Assembly (NCBI GenBank): GCA_032433765.1 | Contig: JAVIAB010000049.1 | Location: forward strand, 25,191,602 to 25,255,601 | Source of the DNA: Megaustenia siamemsis | Taxonomy: Eukaryota > Mollusca > Gastropoda > Stylommatophora > Ariophantidae | Reading direction: 5' to 3' | DNA: 64,000 nucleotides | In this document: in pieces, positions 32,577 through 43,800 of the stretch | Position numbering within the stretch: the stretch's first letter is position 1 | How the letters are laid out: the number at the start of each line of letters is the position of its first letter | The notes under the pieces: generated by a model | What the model saw: only the letters and a program-made list of their open reading frames with translations | Told to the model about the DNA's origin: nothing | The model's database searches: none | Position numbers and translations under genes: made by a program

Positions 32577-33142
32577 GCTGTCATGTTCAAGGTCTGTCTC
32601 ATTGATGTTGTTGCAAACCACCTTCTTTCTGGTCTTCCCCTTATACGTCACATAAGAATCATACCTTCCATTATTGTTCGTTCTAGCCCGCTGTGTCTTT
32701 AGACGTGGCCATAGTATTTTAATTTCCTCTGCACATGGTGTCTATAAGCCAGTTCCCTTCATGTTGAAATCATTTAGCATGTCTTCATTGCTCATTTTCA
32801 TTATACAATGTATCTTGTTTCAAATGCATCAATTGACTTCCTTGCTTTTTGTGAGATTGTCCATGATTCACAAGCATATTTTGTTATCAGAAAGATACAT
32901 GTCGTCAGTAATGTTACAGCTTTGCTAGTTTTGTTCCACATGTACTTCGTAGCGTTTAATGTTTGTGTCTTGCTGTTGCTAATCTTCTTCTGATCTCTCT
33001 CTGCCAGTCTCCATTGTTAGTTACCACAGATCCCAGACATTCATTGTTTGTTACAATTTCAAGTTCTTCACTGTTGATGTTGATTTTGGGTTGACCTTTT
33101 TCATGGACATTATTTTGGTTCTCTTTTTGTTTAAGTTAAGAA
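32577..33142 (-). mobile_element. Degraded LINE fragment
   Basis: Minus-strand frames show remnants such as KKRTKIMSMKKVNPK (post-palm KT block) at the right end and a heavily interrupted tail with KTQRAR toward the left. The order fits a LINE 3' half with many stops. It adjoins the plus-strand LINE type 3 fragment at 33143 head to head. Confidence 0.65.
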
Positions 33143-33526
33143 AATCACCGGTGGCTGTAGAAATGTGCTTTTACAGAAGAATGTTGAGAATACAATCGAC
33201 AGCTAAGAAGAGTAATGAAAACGTTCTGAAAGAAGCCAAAGCAAAAAAGAGAGCTAATTTCCAATATTAGGGGAAAAAAAACATTATTTTTGGTCATGTA
33301 ATGAGAAGGGAACAGCTGGAATATATTGTAACAACTGGGAAAATTGAGGGACGAAGAGATAGAGGGAAGCAAAGAGAAAAGATACCAAACAACTTAAGAG
33401 AATGGCTCGGCAGAAGGTCAACAATAGAAATGATAAATGACTGTCGAGATCGAAAGTTGTGGAGAGACATGATCACCTACGCCAGCAGGCATGGTACTTG
33501 ATGATGATGATGATGATGATGACGAT
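33143..33526 (+). mobile_element. LINE type 3 3' end with (ATG)n tail
   Basis: The plus strand encodes FYRRMLRIQSTAKKSNENVL, a frameshifted IRGKKNIIFGHVMRREQLEY segment, VTTGKIEGRRDRG and KLWRDMITYASRHGT. The copy ends in a GATGATGATGATGATGATGA run. A short ATG/TGA repeat in place of poly-A is the usual 3' end of RTE-like LINEs. Confidence 0.85.
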
Positions 33527-33759
33527 GTATGTTTAGATAAAGTTTATCACGGGATACTAAATATTTCTTTACTCATTTTTAATTGCATGAATATGTTATG
33601 TTTTACGGAAACATTAATTCTGGTTGTGAAAACCAACATTCTGCTGTGTAAGATTGATCTGACATCCTTGATGTTATTCCTTTATCTAATAACTTTATGC
33701 CTCAAATTTCACAATAAAAAGTACACAATAATTCAACATAAGTCAATGATATACACTGA

Positions 33760-34617
33760 GCAAATCTTTAAAAACATCACAGAGATGCCAGGCCTACAAA
33801 TTAATGGAAAGATAATCAATAACCTAAGATATGCTGACGATACTGTACTACTAGCAGAAAATCCTAAAGATCTGCAACAATTACTTAATGAAATAAACAT
33901 GACAAGCAAAAAATATGGACTAGATATGAATATCAAAAAGACTAAAACTATGATCATAAACAAAGGATATACTCAAAACCCACAAGTGGATATCAAAATT
34001 GAAGGAATAGACCTGGAGACAGTTCAGAGCTATAACTACCTCTGACATACTATAACCACTGATGGAAAATGTACAACTGAAATAAACAAAAGAATAGGAA
34101 TGGCAAAAAGTAATTTTAATGTCATAAAGAACATAATAACATCAAAACAAATAACACCAGGGCTAAAACTAAGAATAGCAAAATGTTACATCTTCTCAAT
34201 ATTCCTATATGGTGCAGGAACATGGACATTGGACAAGAAAACAGAACAGAAAATTGAAGCCTTTGAAATGTGGATATATAGAAGAATAGGTAGAATTGGA
34301 TGGAAGGAAAAGAAAATAAACGATGAAGTCTTAAAACAACTAAAAATGAAAAAAGAACTACTAAACACAATTCAAACAAGACAAATGTGATTTTTGGGCC
34401 ATGTTAAAAGACACAACAGCCTACTAAAAGTAATCTTGGAGGGGAAAATACAAGGTAAAAGAGGCAGACCAAGACTAACATGGACGAGTAACATGAAAAG
34501 ATGGACAAATCAGCCTATGACAACCTGCACCATCAAAGCAAGAGACAGAGCAGAATGGCGCTCCATGGTAGCCAACCTTCGTTGCGGAGATGGCAATCGA
34601 TGATGATGATTATGATG
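33760..34617 (+). mobile_element. LINE type 4 3' half with YADD motif
   Basis: The plus frame has INNLRYADDTVLLAENPKDL (RT motif C), KYGLDMNIKKTKTM, then after a TGA (about 34043) INKRIGMAKSNFNVIKNII, FLYGAGTWTLDKKTEQKIEA and RIGRIGWKEKKIND. After a second TGA (34388) it ends GRPRLTWTSNMKRW, followed by a GATGATGATGATT tail. It is inactive. Confidence 0.9.
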
Positions 34618-34726
34618 AAGTCAATGATGCTTAACATAGACCAACAGATTAATGTTCAAACAACAAATGTGTGAAAGAATTATCAATAACACCCATGTTT
34701 CCGAAACTCACGATCAACCATTCACA

Positions 34727-37140
34727 TGCCACATGGAAACCTTTCACATGCCACCTGGAAACCTTTCACTTTCACATGCCACATGAAAACCTTTCACTTT
34801 CACATGCCACATGAAAACCTTTCACTTTCACATGCCACATGAAAACCTTTCACATGCCACCTGGAAACCTTTCACATGCCACATGAAAACCTTTCACATG
34901 CCACCTGGAAACATTTCACATGCCACATGGAAACCTTTCACATGCCACATGAAAACCTTTCACGTGCCATCTGGGAATCTTTCACATGCCACCTGGAAAC
35001 CTTTCACATGCCACCTGGAAACCTTTCACATGCCACCTGGAAACCTTTCACATGCCACCTGGAAACCTTTCATATTCCACCAGGAAACCTTTCACTTTCA
35101 CATGCCACCTGGAAACCTTTCACATGCCACCTGGAAACCTTTCACTTTCACATGCCACCTGGAAACCTTTCCCTTTCACATGCCACCTGGGAACCTTTCA
35201 CTTTCACATGCCACCTGGAAACCTTTCACTTTCACATGCCACCTGGAAACCTTTCACATGCCACATGGAAACCTTTCACATGCCACCTGGAAACCTTTCA
35301 CTTTCACATGCCACCTGGAAACCTTTCACATGCCACATGGAAACCTTTCACATGCCACATGAAAACCTTTCACGTGCCATCTGGGAACCTTTCACATGCC
35401 ACCTGGAAACCTTTCACATGCCACCTGAAAACCTTTCATATTCCACCAGGAAACCTTTCACTTTCACATGCCACCTGGAAACCTTTCACATGCCACCTGG
35501 AAATCTTTCCCTTTCACATGCCACCTGGAAACCTTTCACTTTCACATGCCACCTGGGAACCTTTCACTTTCACATGCCACCTGGAAACCTTTCACTTTCA
35601 CATGCCACCTGGAAACCTTTCACTTTCACATGCCACCTGGAAACCTTTCACTTTCACATGCCACCTGGAAACCTTTCACTTTCACATGCCACCTGGAAAC
35701 CTTTCACATGCCACCTGGAAACCTTTCACATGCCACCTGGAAACCTTTCACATGCCACCTGGAAACCTTTCACATGCCACCTGGAAACCTTTCACATGCC
35801 ACCTGGAAACCTTTCACATGCCACCTGGAAACCTTTCACATGCCACCTGGAAACCTTTCACATGCCACCTGGAAACCTTTCACATGCCACCTGGAAACCT
35901 TTCACATGCCACCTGGAAACCTTTCACATGCCACATGGAAACCTTTCACATGCCACCTGGAAACCTTTCACATGCCACCTGGAAATCTTTCACATGCCAC
36001 CTGGAAATCTTTCACATGCCACCTGGAAACCTTTCACATGCCACCTGGAAATCTTTCACATGCCACATGGAAACCTTTCACATGCCACCTGGAAACCTTT
36101 CACATGCCACCTGGAAATCATTCACATGCCACCTGGAAACCTTTCACATGCCACCTGGAAACCTTTCACATGCCACCTGGAAACCTTTCATATGCCACCT
36201 GGAAACCTTTTCCTTTCACATGCCACCTGGAAACCTTTCACATGCCACCTGGAAACCTTTCACATGCCACCTGGAAACCTTTCACATGCCACCTGGAAAC
36301 CTTTCATATGCCACCTGGAAACCTTTCACATGCCACCTGGAAACCTTTCACATGCCACCTGGAAACCTTTCACATGCCACCTGGAAACCTTTCACATGCC
36401 ACCTGGAAACCTTTCACATGCCACCTGGAAATCTTTCACATGCCACCTGGAAATCTTTCACATGCCACATGGAAACCTTTCACATGCCACCTGGAAACCT
36501 TTCACATGCCACCTGGAAATCTTTCACATGCCACCTGGAAACCTTTCACATGCCACCTGGAAACCTTTCACATGCCACCTGGAAACCTTTCATATGCCAC
36601 CTGGAAACCTTTTCCTTTCACATGCCACCTGGAAACCTTTCACATGCCACCTGGAAACCTTTCACATGCCACCTGGAAACCTTTCACATGCCACCTGGAA
36701 ACCTTTCACATGCCACCTGGAAACCTTTCACATGCCACCTGGAAACCTTTCACATGCCACCTGGAAACCTTTCACATGCCACCTGGAAACCTTTCACATG
36801 CCACCTGGAAACCTTTCACATGCCACCTGGAAATCTTTCACATGCCACCTGGAAACCTTTTCCTTTCACATGCCACCTGGAAACCTTTCACATGCCACCT
36901 GGAAACCTTTTCCTTTCACATGCCACCTGGAAACCTTTTCCTTTCACATGCCACCTGGAAACCTTTCACATGCCACCTGGAAACCTTTTCCTTTCACATG
37001 CCACCTGGAAACCTTTTCCTTTCACATGCCACCTGGAAACCTTTCACATGCTACCTGGAAACCTTTCATATGCCACCTGGAAACCTTTTCCTTTCACATG
37101 CCACCTGGAAACCTTTTATATGCCACCTGGAAACCTTTCA
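34727..37140. repeat. 22-bp satellite block, about 105 units, with 28-bp variants
   Basis: Units CACATGCCACCTGGAAACCT plus TT repeat every 22 bp; some carry a 6-bp insertion (CTTTCA) giving 28 bp. Because 22 is one more than a multiple of three, one array reads through all three frames. This yields open frames of 618-781 codons (MPPGNLSHATWKPFTCHLET in circular order). They are artefacts: no alternative promoter, splice sites or non-repeat domain is present, and the longest runs on into a LINE remnant. Confidence 0.97.
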
Positions 37141-37684
37141 CGACACTATCTTTGATTGGAAAGGGAAACAAAGTGTCCAAGGAATATTGGATGGAGAGAT
37201 TATATTTACTAACAAAACAAATAACACCAGTGCTAGGAATAGCAAAATGTCATATCGTTTCAATATTCCTATATGGTGCAGAAACATGGACATTAGACAA
37301 AGAAAACAGAACAGAAAATGGTAGCTTCTGAAATGTGTATTTATAAAATAGGAAGAATTGAATGGAAAGAAAAAAACAAACGATAAAGTTTTAAAACAAC
37401 TAAAAATGAAAAGAGAACTACTAAACACAATTCAAACAAGACAAATGCGATTTTTGTGGCGTGTTGAAAGACACAGCAGGCTACTAAAAGTAATCTTGGA
37501 AGAGAAAATACAAAGTAAAAGAGGCAGGGGTAGACCAAGACTAACATGGACGAGTAACATCAAAAGATGGACAAGTCAGCCTATGACAACCTGCACCATC
37601 AAAGCAAGAGTCAGAGTGAAATAGCGCTCCATGGTGGCCAACCTTCGATGCGGAGACGGCACTCAATGATGATGATGATGATGA
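37141..37684 (+). mobile_element. LINE type 4 3' fragment, (ATG)n tail
   Basis: It shows KCHIVSIFLYGAETWTLDKE, KKTNDKVLKQLKMKRELLNT and GRPRLTWTSNIKRWTSQP in two frames, ending in ATGATGATGATGATGA. Closely related to the copy left of the 22-bp array. Confidence 0.88.
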
Positions 37685-37940
37685 AACACAATTAAAACCA
37701 GACAAATTAGATTTTTTGGGCATGTTGAAAGGCACAGCAGCCTACTAAAAGTAATCTTGGAGGGGAAAATACAAGGTAAAAGAGGCAGAGGTAGACCAAG
37801 ACTAATATGCACGAGTAACATGAAAAGGGGACAAGTCAGCCTATGACAACCTGCACCATCGAAGCAAGAAACAGAGGCGACAATAGCGCTCCATGGTAGC
37901 CAACCTTCGATGCAGAGACGGCACTCAATGATGATGAAGA
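37685..37940 (+). mobile_element. LINE type 4 3' fragment, second tandem piece
   Basis: The sequence repeats the last 250 bp of the preceding copy (AACACAATTAAAACCAGACA onward, ending AATGATGATGAAG). It is either a separate insertion or a local duplication of the LINE end. Confidence 0.85.
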
Positions 37941-37983
37941 GACATTGTCCAAGGTTCTATTTTTCTAAAAGGGGTTATCAGAA

Positions 37984-38031
37984 TGTTTGATTGATTGATT
38001 GACTGATTGATTGATCGATTGATTGACACAG
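37984..38031. repeat. (GATT)n microsatellite
   Basis: GATT tetramers with three interruptions, in the 3' flank of the phospholipase gene. Confidence 0.93.
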
Positions 38032-38188
38032 AACTTGCCATCACTATCAGGAAAGTAACAAATATATGATTACAAATCATTTGCCTCACTGAACTGAGAG
38101 AGATCACAGATGTCAAAGTCAACACCACAAACATAACTAACTGGTGCCACTTCAGTGTTGATGAAAGTCTTCAATTTGTTTTCCATTC

Positions 38189-39934
38189 CTATGGTTCAGT
38201 AACAGTTCCGGAAAAGTCCGTGTTTGGATGTGGTAAGTTTTGCTTATCGGATGAGTTGTCCAGGTCTCCATTATCACTGGAACCATCGTGGGCATGAATG
38301 TCTTCACACACAGACGGACATCCCCCAAAATGGGCACCTTTCGATGAACTAACTGTACTCTGACGACGAAATAGTTTTCTCTTGTCCTTGACACTTTCAT
38401 AAAACATTTTGGCTTCCTGCCGATCAAAGACTGGCGTGCCATCACTTCTGAAAGCTTCAGGGGCCAATGTGAAGATTTCTGGAGAGGCCTGTGATGATGA
38501 TGGTGTTTGTGTATCACATTCACTTGGTGGTTGTGTTCCACTTGGTGGTTGTGTTCCACTAGGTTTGTTAGTGGAAGAGCAGACACCAGAATCGTGCTGT
38601 GGTGGTTGTGTTTCACTTGGTGGTTGTGTTTCACTTGGTGGTTGTGTTCCACTTGGTGGTTGTGTTCCACTAGGTTTGTTAGTGGAAGAGCAGACAGCAG
38701 AATCGCGCTGTGGTGGTTGTTTATCAAGGATTTCATTGACATTGTGATTACTCTCTGTACAGTTTGATGGCCGATCTTGATATTGTGAGATATCAAATAC
38801 TTCACCTACAGCCTTGAAGCTCCCATCATCACTTCCAGCATCAGAGCTGACCAGAGAAGAGTTTGAAGTTGAGGATGAGTTATGTGGAGATCTCATGAAG
38901 AAAGCTTTCGCAAAAAATGGATTTGGAGGTGGATGTGTTTTCATTTTTCGTCTCGGCCTAATATTCTCAGCAGTGATGTCTGGATCGTGACTCTCAGCTT
39001 TCACGATCACAGGAGAGGAAACACGACATCCAGAATTTGCCACATTTGCTTGGCTGGTACTCGCCGTGCCCTGCCAGAAGTCTGTTTCAGTGCTGAGAGT
39101 GTTGTGTTCAGAACTGCTTGGGCTGTGAGTGTTTGGAGTAAACTCTAGAGTGCCAGGAAGCTTCAGTCGTTGTAACCGTAACGGTCTTTTTCTTCTATTC
39201 GGACGTCCAGTCACGTCAGCAGCTTGTTGAAGGAAGTTCTCATCTCCCATTGTTGTCCTTGACTCAAAGGAGAAGCTTTTTGGGCAAAGATTAAACTTGA
39301 TATCGGTGTCAGCATGTGCTGAATGTGGTTTCTGCTCATCAAACTGGTCTAAGTTATCGGCGTCAGCATCCGCTGAATGTGATTTCTGCTCATCGAGCTG
39401 GTCTAAGTTATCGGTTGTAGGCATTTGTGTCGCACATGAAGCTGCTCTGTCGAAAGCCAGGATTTCTTCAGGTTTGTGGAAATAACTAGCACTGTCTGGG
39501 GGTGTGCTGTACACGCTTGCCAGAGCTGGAGAATTGAGAGAAAAACTGGCTGCTTTTGGGAAATCTTTCTTGCCATCAAAATGTAATTGACTGTAGTTGT
39601 AAAATAAATCAGCTGGACGAAGAGGAATGGTGTTGTGAAAACTTTCTGGGCGCCTGTGCTTGTGTACCTTCAGTGTGTTGGTGTGCTCAGATATACTTCG
39701 CTGAAATCTTCTGGGTACTCCACCAAATAAAGGATTTATATCTCCATTAACGGATGGGGTATAGAATGACGTAGATGGACTATGGAATGAACATTTGCTT
39801 TCCTTTCTGGAGATAAGATATCGTAGTCTACGTGCATGTTTTAGGCTGTTCAAACGCAACAATTTGATGTTTCTAGACTGTATCTGGTGTCTGGGTGGCC
39901 CCTCCATTTTTTTCTTGATTACTTCTGCCATGAC
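38189..39934 (-). CDS. PLA2G4A: Cytosolic phospholipase A2, last coding exon with long C-terminal extension
   Basis: A 1,746-bp open exon, 581 residues plus TAG, starts right after an acceptor (CGACTTTGCAG). It opens VMAEVIKKKMEGPP, which in phase 0 continues the IKE at the end of the 45404-45573 exon. This corresponds to the helix that ends the catalytic domain in cPLA2-alpha. After about 20 residues the similarity stops. The rest is Ser/Pro/Asn-rich and low-complexity: a basic RRKRPLRLQRLKLP block (about residue 250), RPRRKMK, a duplicated CSSTNKPSGTQPPSGTQPPS unit, and near the end KLFRRQSTVSS, a fit to the PKA consensus. Known cPLA2-alpha ends some 20-40 residues after this point, so about 560 residues are extra. 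An alternative reading, that this is an unrelated gene starting at the ATG at 39931, is less likely because of the phase and sequence join. Confidence 0.82.
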   Translation of the reverse strand, partial: VMAEVIKKKMEGPPRHQIQSRNIKLLRLNSLKHARRLRYLISRKESKCSFHSPSTSFYTPSVNGDINPLFGGVPRRFQRSISEHTNTLKVHKHRRPESFHNTIPLRPADLFYNYSQLHFDGKKDFPKAASFSLNSPALASVYSTPPDSASYFHKPEEILAFDRAASCATQMPTTDNLDQLDEQKSHSADADADNLDQFDEQKPHSAHADTDIKFNLCPKSFSFESRTTMGDENFLQQAADVTGRPNRRKRPLRLQRLKLPGTLEFTPNTHSPSSSEHNTLSTETDFWQGTASTSQANVANSGCRVSSPVIVKAESHDPDITAENIRPRRKMKTHPPPNPFFAKAFFMRSPHNSSSTSNSSLVSSDAGSDDGSFKAVGEVFDISQYQDRPSNCTESNHNVNEILDKQPPQRDSAVCSSTNKPSGTQPPSGTQPPSETQPPSETQPPQHDSGVCSSTNKPSGTQPPSGTQPPSECDTQTPSSSQASPEIFTLAPEAFRSDGTPVFDRQEAKMFYESVKDKRKLFRRQSTVSSSKGAHFGGCPSVCEDIHAHDGSSDNGDLDNSSDKQNLPHPNTDFSGTVTEP

Positions 39935-40094
39935 CTGCAAAGTCGAAAGTTTAAATAATTATTATATTAATTGTTACTTTCTGTCGGTCTATATTACGAC
40001 ATTCCAAGCAAATCCAGAGGGGATTAGTCCTTTTTAGAATATGACAAGTCTTCGCAGCAACTAATTGGTAGTACACTTATCTTGTCCTAGTAGC

Positions 40095-40380
40095 ATATCA
40101 CTTCTTTCCTTATTTGCCTTTCAAGTCGAAGGAATATATACTTTGTGGTCTTTTGCTCTTCTGTTCGCCTCTGCTGCTGTTATGTTTCCTAGTGCGTCTA
40201 ATATTCCGCCACTCCATCTTTTTCGTAGTCAGCCCTTGGGTCTGGTGTTCTCGCAACGTTTATTGAAGGCTCGTTGTGTTTTGATCTTTCAGCCTTGTTA
40301 CGTGGTCAAAATATTTTATCTGTTGTTTCTTTATATATTCTATGACAGGGAGGTATTTTTTTTTCCTCAGTTCTTCAGTT
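40095..40380 (-). mobile_element. LINE type 1 3' fragment, left part of a split copy
   Basis: On the minus strand it encodes the EYIKKQQIKYFDHVTRLKDQ region and a tail collinear with 30430-30660. The copy is interrupted at 40380 by a SINE and resumes at about 40629. Confidence 0.82.
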
Positions 40381-40383
40381 TCC

Positions 40384-40615
40384 AGAAAGTTCCGGGTTTG
40401 ATCCCCAGCAGTGGCAGGATCTTTTTTTCGGACTGACAAAGCTCCGGGGTTCACCCTGCCTCTAAAAATTGGTACCAGATATTTTTCTGAGAAGTAAAGG
40501 CGACCTGGTGTGATACCGACCACATCACCCAAAAATGTGCCGTGGTCGTAGAAAAATCTGGTCACTAACACCATATTCCCCATACGCCTCGCAAGGCAGG
40601 GGAGGTAATCTTGAC
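40384..40615 (+). mobile_element. tRNA-derived SINE inserted in a LINE
   Basis: The B-box GGGTTTGATCCCC, then GGTACCAGATATTTTTCTGA, GATACCGACCACATCACCCA and CACTAACACCATATTCCCC, follow the same order as in the SINE at 60846. The A-box part is missing (5' truncated). Confidence 0.8.
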
Positions 40616-40651
40616 TTACTTTTACCTACTGCATTTCTGAGCTTATCTCTC

Positions 40652-40765
40652 TGGACATACTGTATGCTGTGGTTTTCATCCGGATCGTGTTTCGATATCC
40701 CAACTGCTTACGATAAATGATGATATCGTATGACGGAGGACAGTTCGGTTGCGTTCACTTTCCTG
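40652..40765 (+). mobile_element. Retroposon A fragment inside the same LINE
   Basis: The sequence around TGATATCGTATGACGGAGGA and ATCCGGATCGTGTTTCGATA matches 46910-46990 of another A copy. About 110 bp is present, flanked on both sides by LINE type 1 sequence. Confidence 0.72.
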
Positions 40766-40872
40766 CCATTCGTCTAACACATTTCATCTCAGTAGAGGTT
40801 ATTTTACTTATTGTTCTTGCATCCAGGGTCCAGGTCTGGCATTGGTAGCACAACGTTGGGATGGAGATTCCT
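40762..40872 (-). mobile_element. LINE type 1 fragment, right part of the split copy
   Basis: The minus strand continues EMKCVRRMAG and LCYQCQTWTLDART exactly where the interrupted copy at 40095-40380 left off. Confidence 0.8.
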
Positions 40873-40884
40873 TGAGTCATTAGA

Positions 40885-43800
40885 GATTAATGGAGAAGGT
40901 TGATGAAGTCTGTCAGTGGTACCCCAACGACCCCTAGGTTGATGAAGTCTGTCAGTGGTACCCCAACGACCCCTAGGTTGATGAAGTATGTCAATGGTAC
41001 GCCAATGATCCCAGGTTGATGAAGTCTGTCAGTGGTACTCCAATGATCCCAGGTTGATGAAGTCTGTCAGTGGTACTCCAATGATCCCAGGTTGATGAAG
41101 TCTGTCAGTGGTACTCCAATGATCCCAGGTTGATGAAGTCTGTCAGTGGTACTCCAATGATCCCAGGTTGATGAAGTCTGTCAGTGGTACTCCAATGATC
41201 CCAGGTTGATGAAGTCTGTCAGTGGTACTCCAATGATCCCAGGTTGATGAAGTCTGTCAGTGGTACTCCAACGACCCCCCCCCCCCCCCAGTTGTTGAAG
41301 TTTGTCTGTCAGTGGTACCCCAACGACCCCCCCCCCCAGTTGTTGAAGTTTGTCTGTCAGTGGTACCCCAACGACCCCCCCCCCCCCCAGTTGTTGAAGT
41401 TTGTCTGTCAGTGGTACTCCAACGACCCCCCCCCCCCAGTTGTTGAAGTTTGTCTGTCAGTGGTACCCCAACGACCCCCCCCCCAGTTGTTGAAGTTTGT
41501 CTGTCAGTGCTACTCCAACGACCCCCCCCCCCCCCCCAGTTGTTGAAGTTTGTCTGTCAGTGGTACTCCAACGACCCCCCCTCCCCAGTTGTTGAAGTTT
41601 GTCTGTCAGTGGTACCCCAACGACCCCCATATTGATGAAGTCTGTCAGTGGTACCCCAACGACCCCCATATTGATGAAGTCTGTCAGTGGTACCCCAACG
41701 ACCCCCAGGTTGATGAAGTCTGTCAGTGGTACCCCAACGACCCCCAGGTTGATGAAGTCTGTCAGTGGTACCCCAACGACCCCCATATTGATGAAGTCTG
41801 TCAGTGGTACTCCAACGACCCCTTGTTGATGTAGTCTGTCAGTGGTACCCCATCGACCCCTTGTTGATGGAGTCTGTCAGTGGTACCCCAACGACCCCCA
41901 TATTGATGAAGTCTGTCAGTGGTACCCCATCGACCCCTAGGTTGATGGAGTCTGTCAGTGGTACCCCAACGACCCCCATATTGATGAAGTCTGTCAGTGG
42001 TACCCCAACGACCCCTTGTTGATGGAGTCTATCAGTGGTACCCCAACGACCCCCATATTGATGAAGTCTGTCAGTGGTACCCCAACGACCCCCATATTGA
42101 TGAAGTCTGTCAGTGGTACCCCAACGACCCCCAGGTTGATGAAGTCTGTCAGTGGTACCCCAACGACCCCCAGGTTGATGAAGTCTGTCAGTGGTACCCC
42201 AACGACCCCCATATTGATGAAGTCTGTCAGTGGTACCCCAACGACCCCTTGTTGATGGAGTCTGTCAGTGGTACCCCATCGACCCCTTGTTGATGGAGTC
42301 TGTCAGTGGTACCCCAACGACCCCCATATTGATGAAGTCTGTCAGTGGTACCCCATCGACCCCTTGTTGATGGAGTCTGTCAGTGGTACCCCAACGACCC
42401 CTATATTGATGAAGTCTGTCAGTGGTACCCCAACGACCCCTTGTTGATGGAGTCTATCAGTGGTACCCCAACGACCCCCATATTGATGAAGTCTGTCAGT
42501 GGTACCCCAACGACCCCCATATTGATGAAGTCTGTCAGTGGTACCCCAACGACCCCTTGTTGATGGAGTCTGTCAGTGGAACCCCATCGACCCCTTGTTG
42601 ATGGAGTCTGTCAGTGGTACCCCAACGACCCCCATATTGATGGAGTCTGTCAGTGGTACCCCAACAACCTCCTTGTTGATGGAGTCTATCAGTGGTACCC
42701 CAACGACCTCCTTGTTGATGGAGTCTATCAGTGGTACCCCAACGACCTCCTTGTTGATGGAGTCTATCAGTGGTACCCCAACGACCTCCTTGTTGATGGA
42801 GTCTATCAGTGGTACCCCAACGACCCCCTTGTTGATGAAGTCTGTCAGTGGTACCCCAACGACCCCCTTGTTGATGAAGTCTGTCAGTGGTACCCCAACG
42901 ACCCCCTTGTTGATGAAGTCTGTCAGTGGTACCCCAACGACCCCCTTGTTGATGGAGTCTGTCAGTGGTACCCCGAACGACCCCCATATTGATGAAGTCT
43001 GTCAGTGGTACCCCAACAACCCCTTGTTGATGGAGTCTGTCAGTGGTACCCCAACGACCCCCAGGTTGATGAAGTCTGTCAGTGGTACCCCAACGACCCC
43101 CAGGTTGATGAAGTCTGTCAGTGGTACCTCAACGACCCCCTTGTTGATGAAGTCTGTCAGTGGTACCCCAACGATCCCCTTGTTGATGGAGTCTGTCAGT
43201 GGTACCCCAACGACCCCCATATTGATGAAGTCTGTCAGTGGTACCCCAACGACCCCTTGTTGATGGAGTCTGTCAGTGGTACCCCAACGACCCCCAGGTT
43301 GATGAAGTCTGTCAGTGGTACCCCAACGACCCCCAGGTTGATGGAGCCTATCAGTGGTACCCCGACGACCCCTAGGTTGATGGAGCCTGTCAGTGGTACC
43401 CCAACAACCCCAGGTCTATTGAGCCTGTCAGTGGTACCCCAACGACCCCTAGGTTGATGGAGCCTGTCAGTGGTACCCCAACGACCCCTAGGTTTATGGA
43501 GCCTGTCAGTGGTACCCCAACGACCCCAGGTTGATGGAGCCTGTCAGTGGTACCGCAACGACCCCAGGTCCATGGAGCCTGTCATTGGTACCCCGACGAC
43601 CCCTAGGTTGATGGAGCCTGTCAGTGGTACCGCAACGACCCCTTGTTGATGGAGCCTGTCAGTGGTACCCCGACGACCCCTAGGTTGATGGAGCCTGTCA
43701 GTGGTACCGCAACGACCCCTAAGTTGATGGAGCCTGTCAGTGGTACCCCGACGACCCCTAGGTTGATGGAGCCTGTCAGTGGTACCGCAACGACCCCAGG

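Noticed and set aside
34876..37155. 759-781-codon frame in the 22-bp array
   Set aside because: It consists of the repeat unit read in rotating frames. Two other frames are equally open, and the end runs into LINE sequence. No gene signals are present.
38152..38805. 217-codon alternate minus-strand frame and the plus-strand Cys/Trp-rich frames over the phospholipase tail exon
   Set aside because: They are shadows of the 581-codon frame, produced by its GTQPPS repeats.
39935..39940. TTG start giving MQ before VMAEV in the phospholipase tail exon
   Set aside because: TTGCAG is the splice acceptor. The in-phase join to the upstream exon explains the frame without a non-ATG start.
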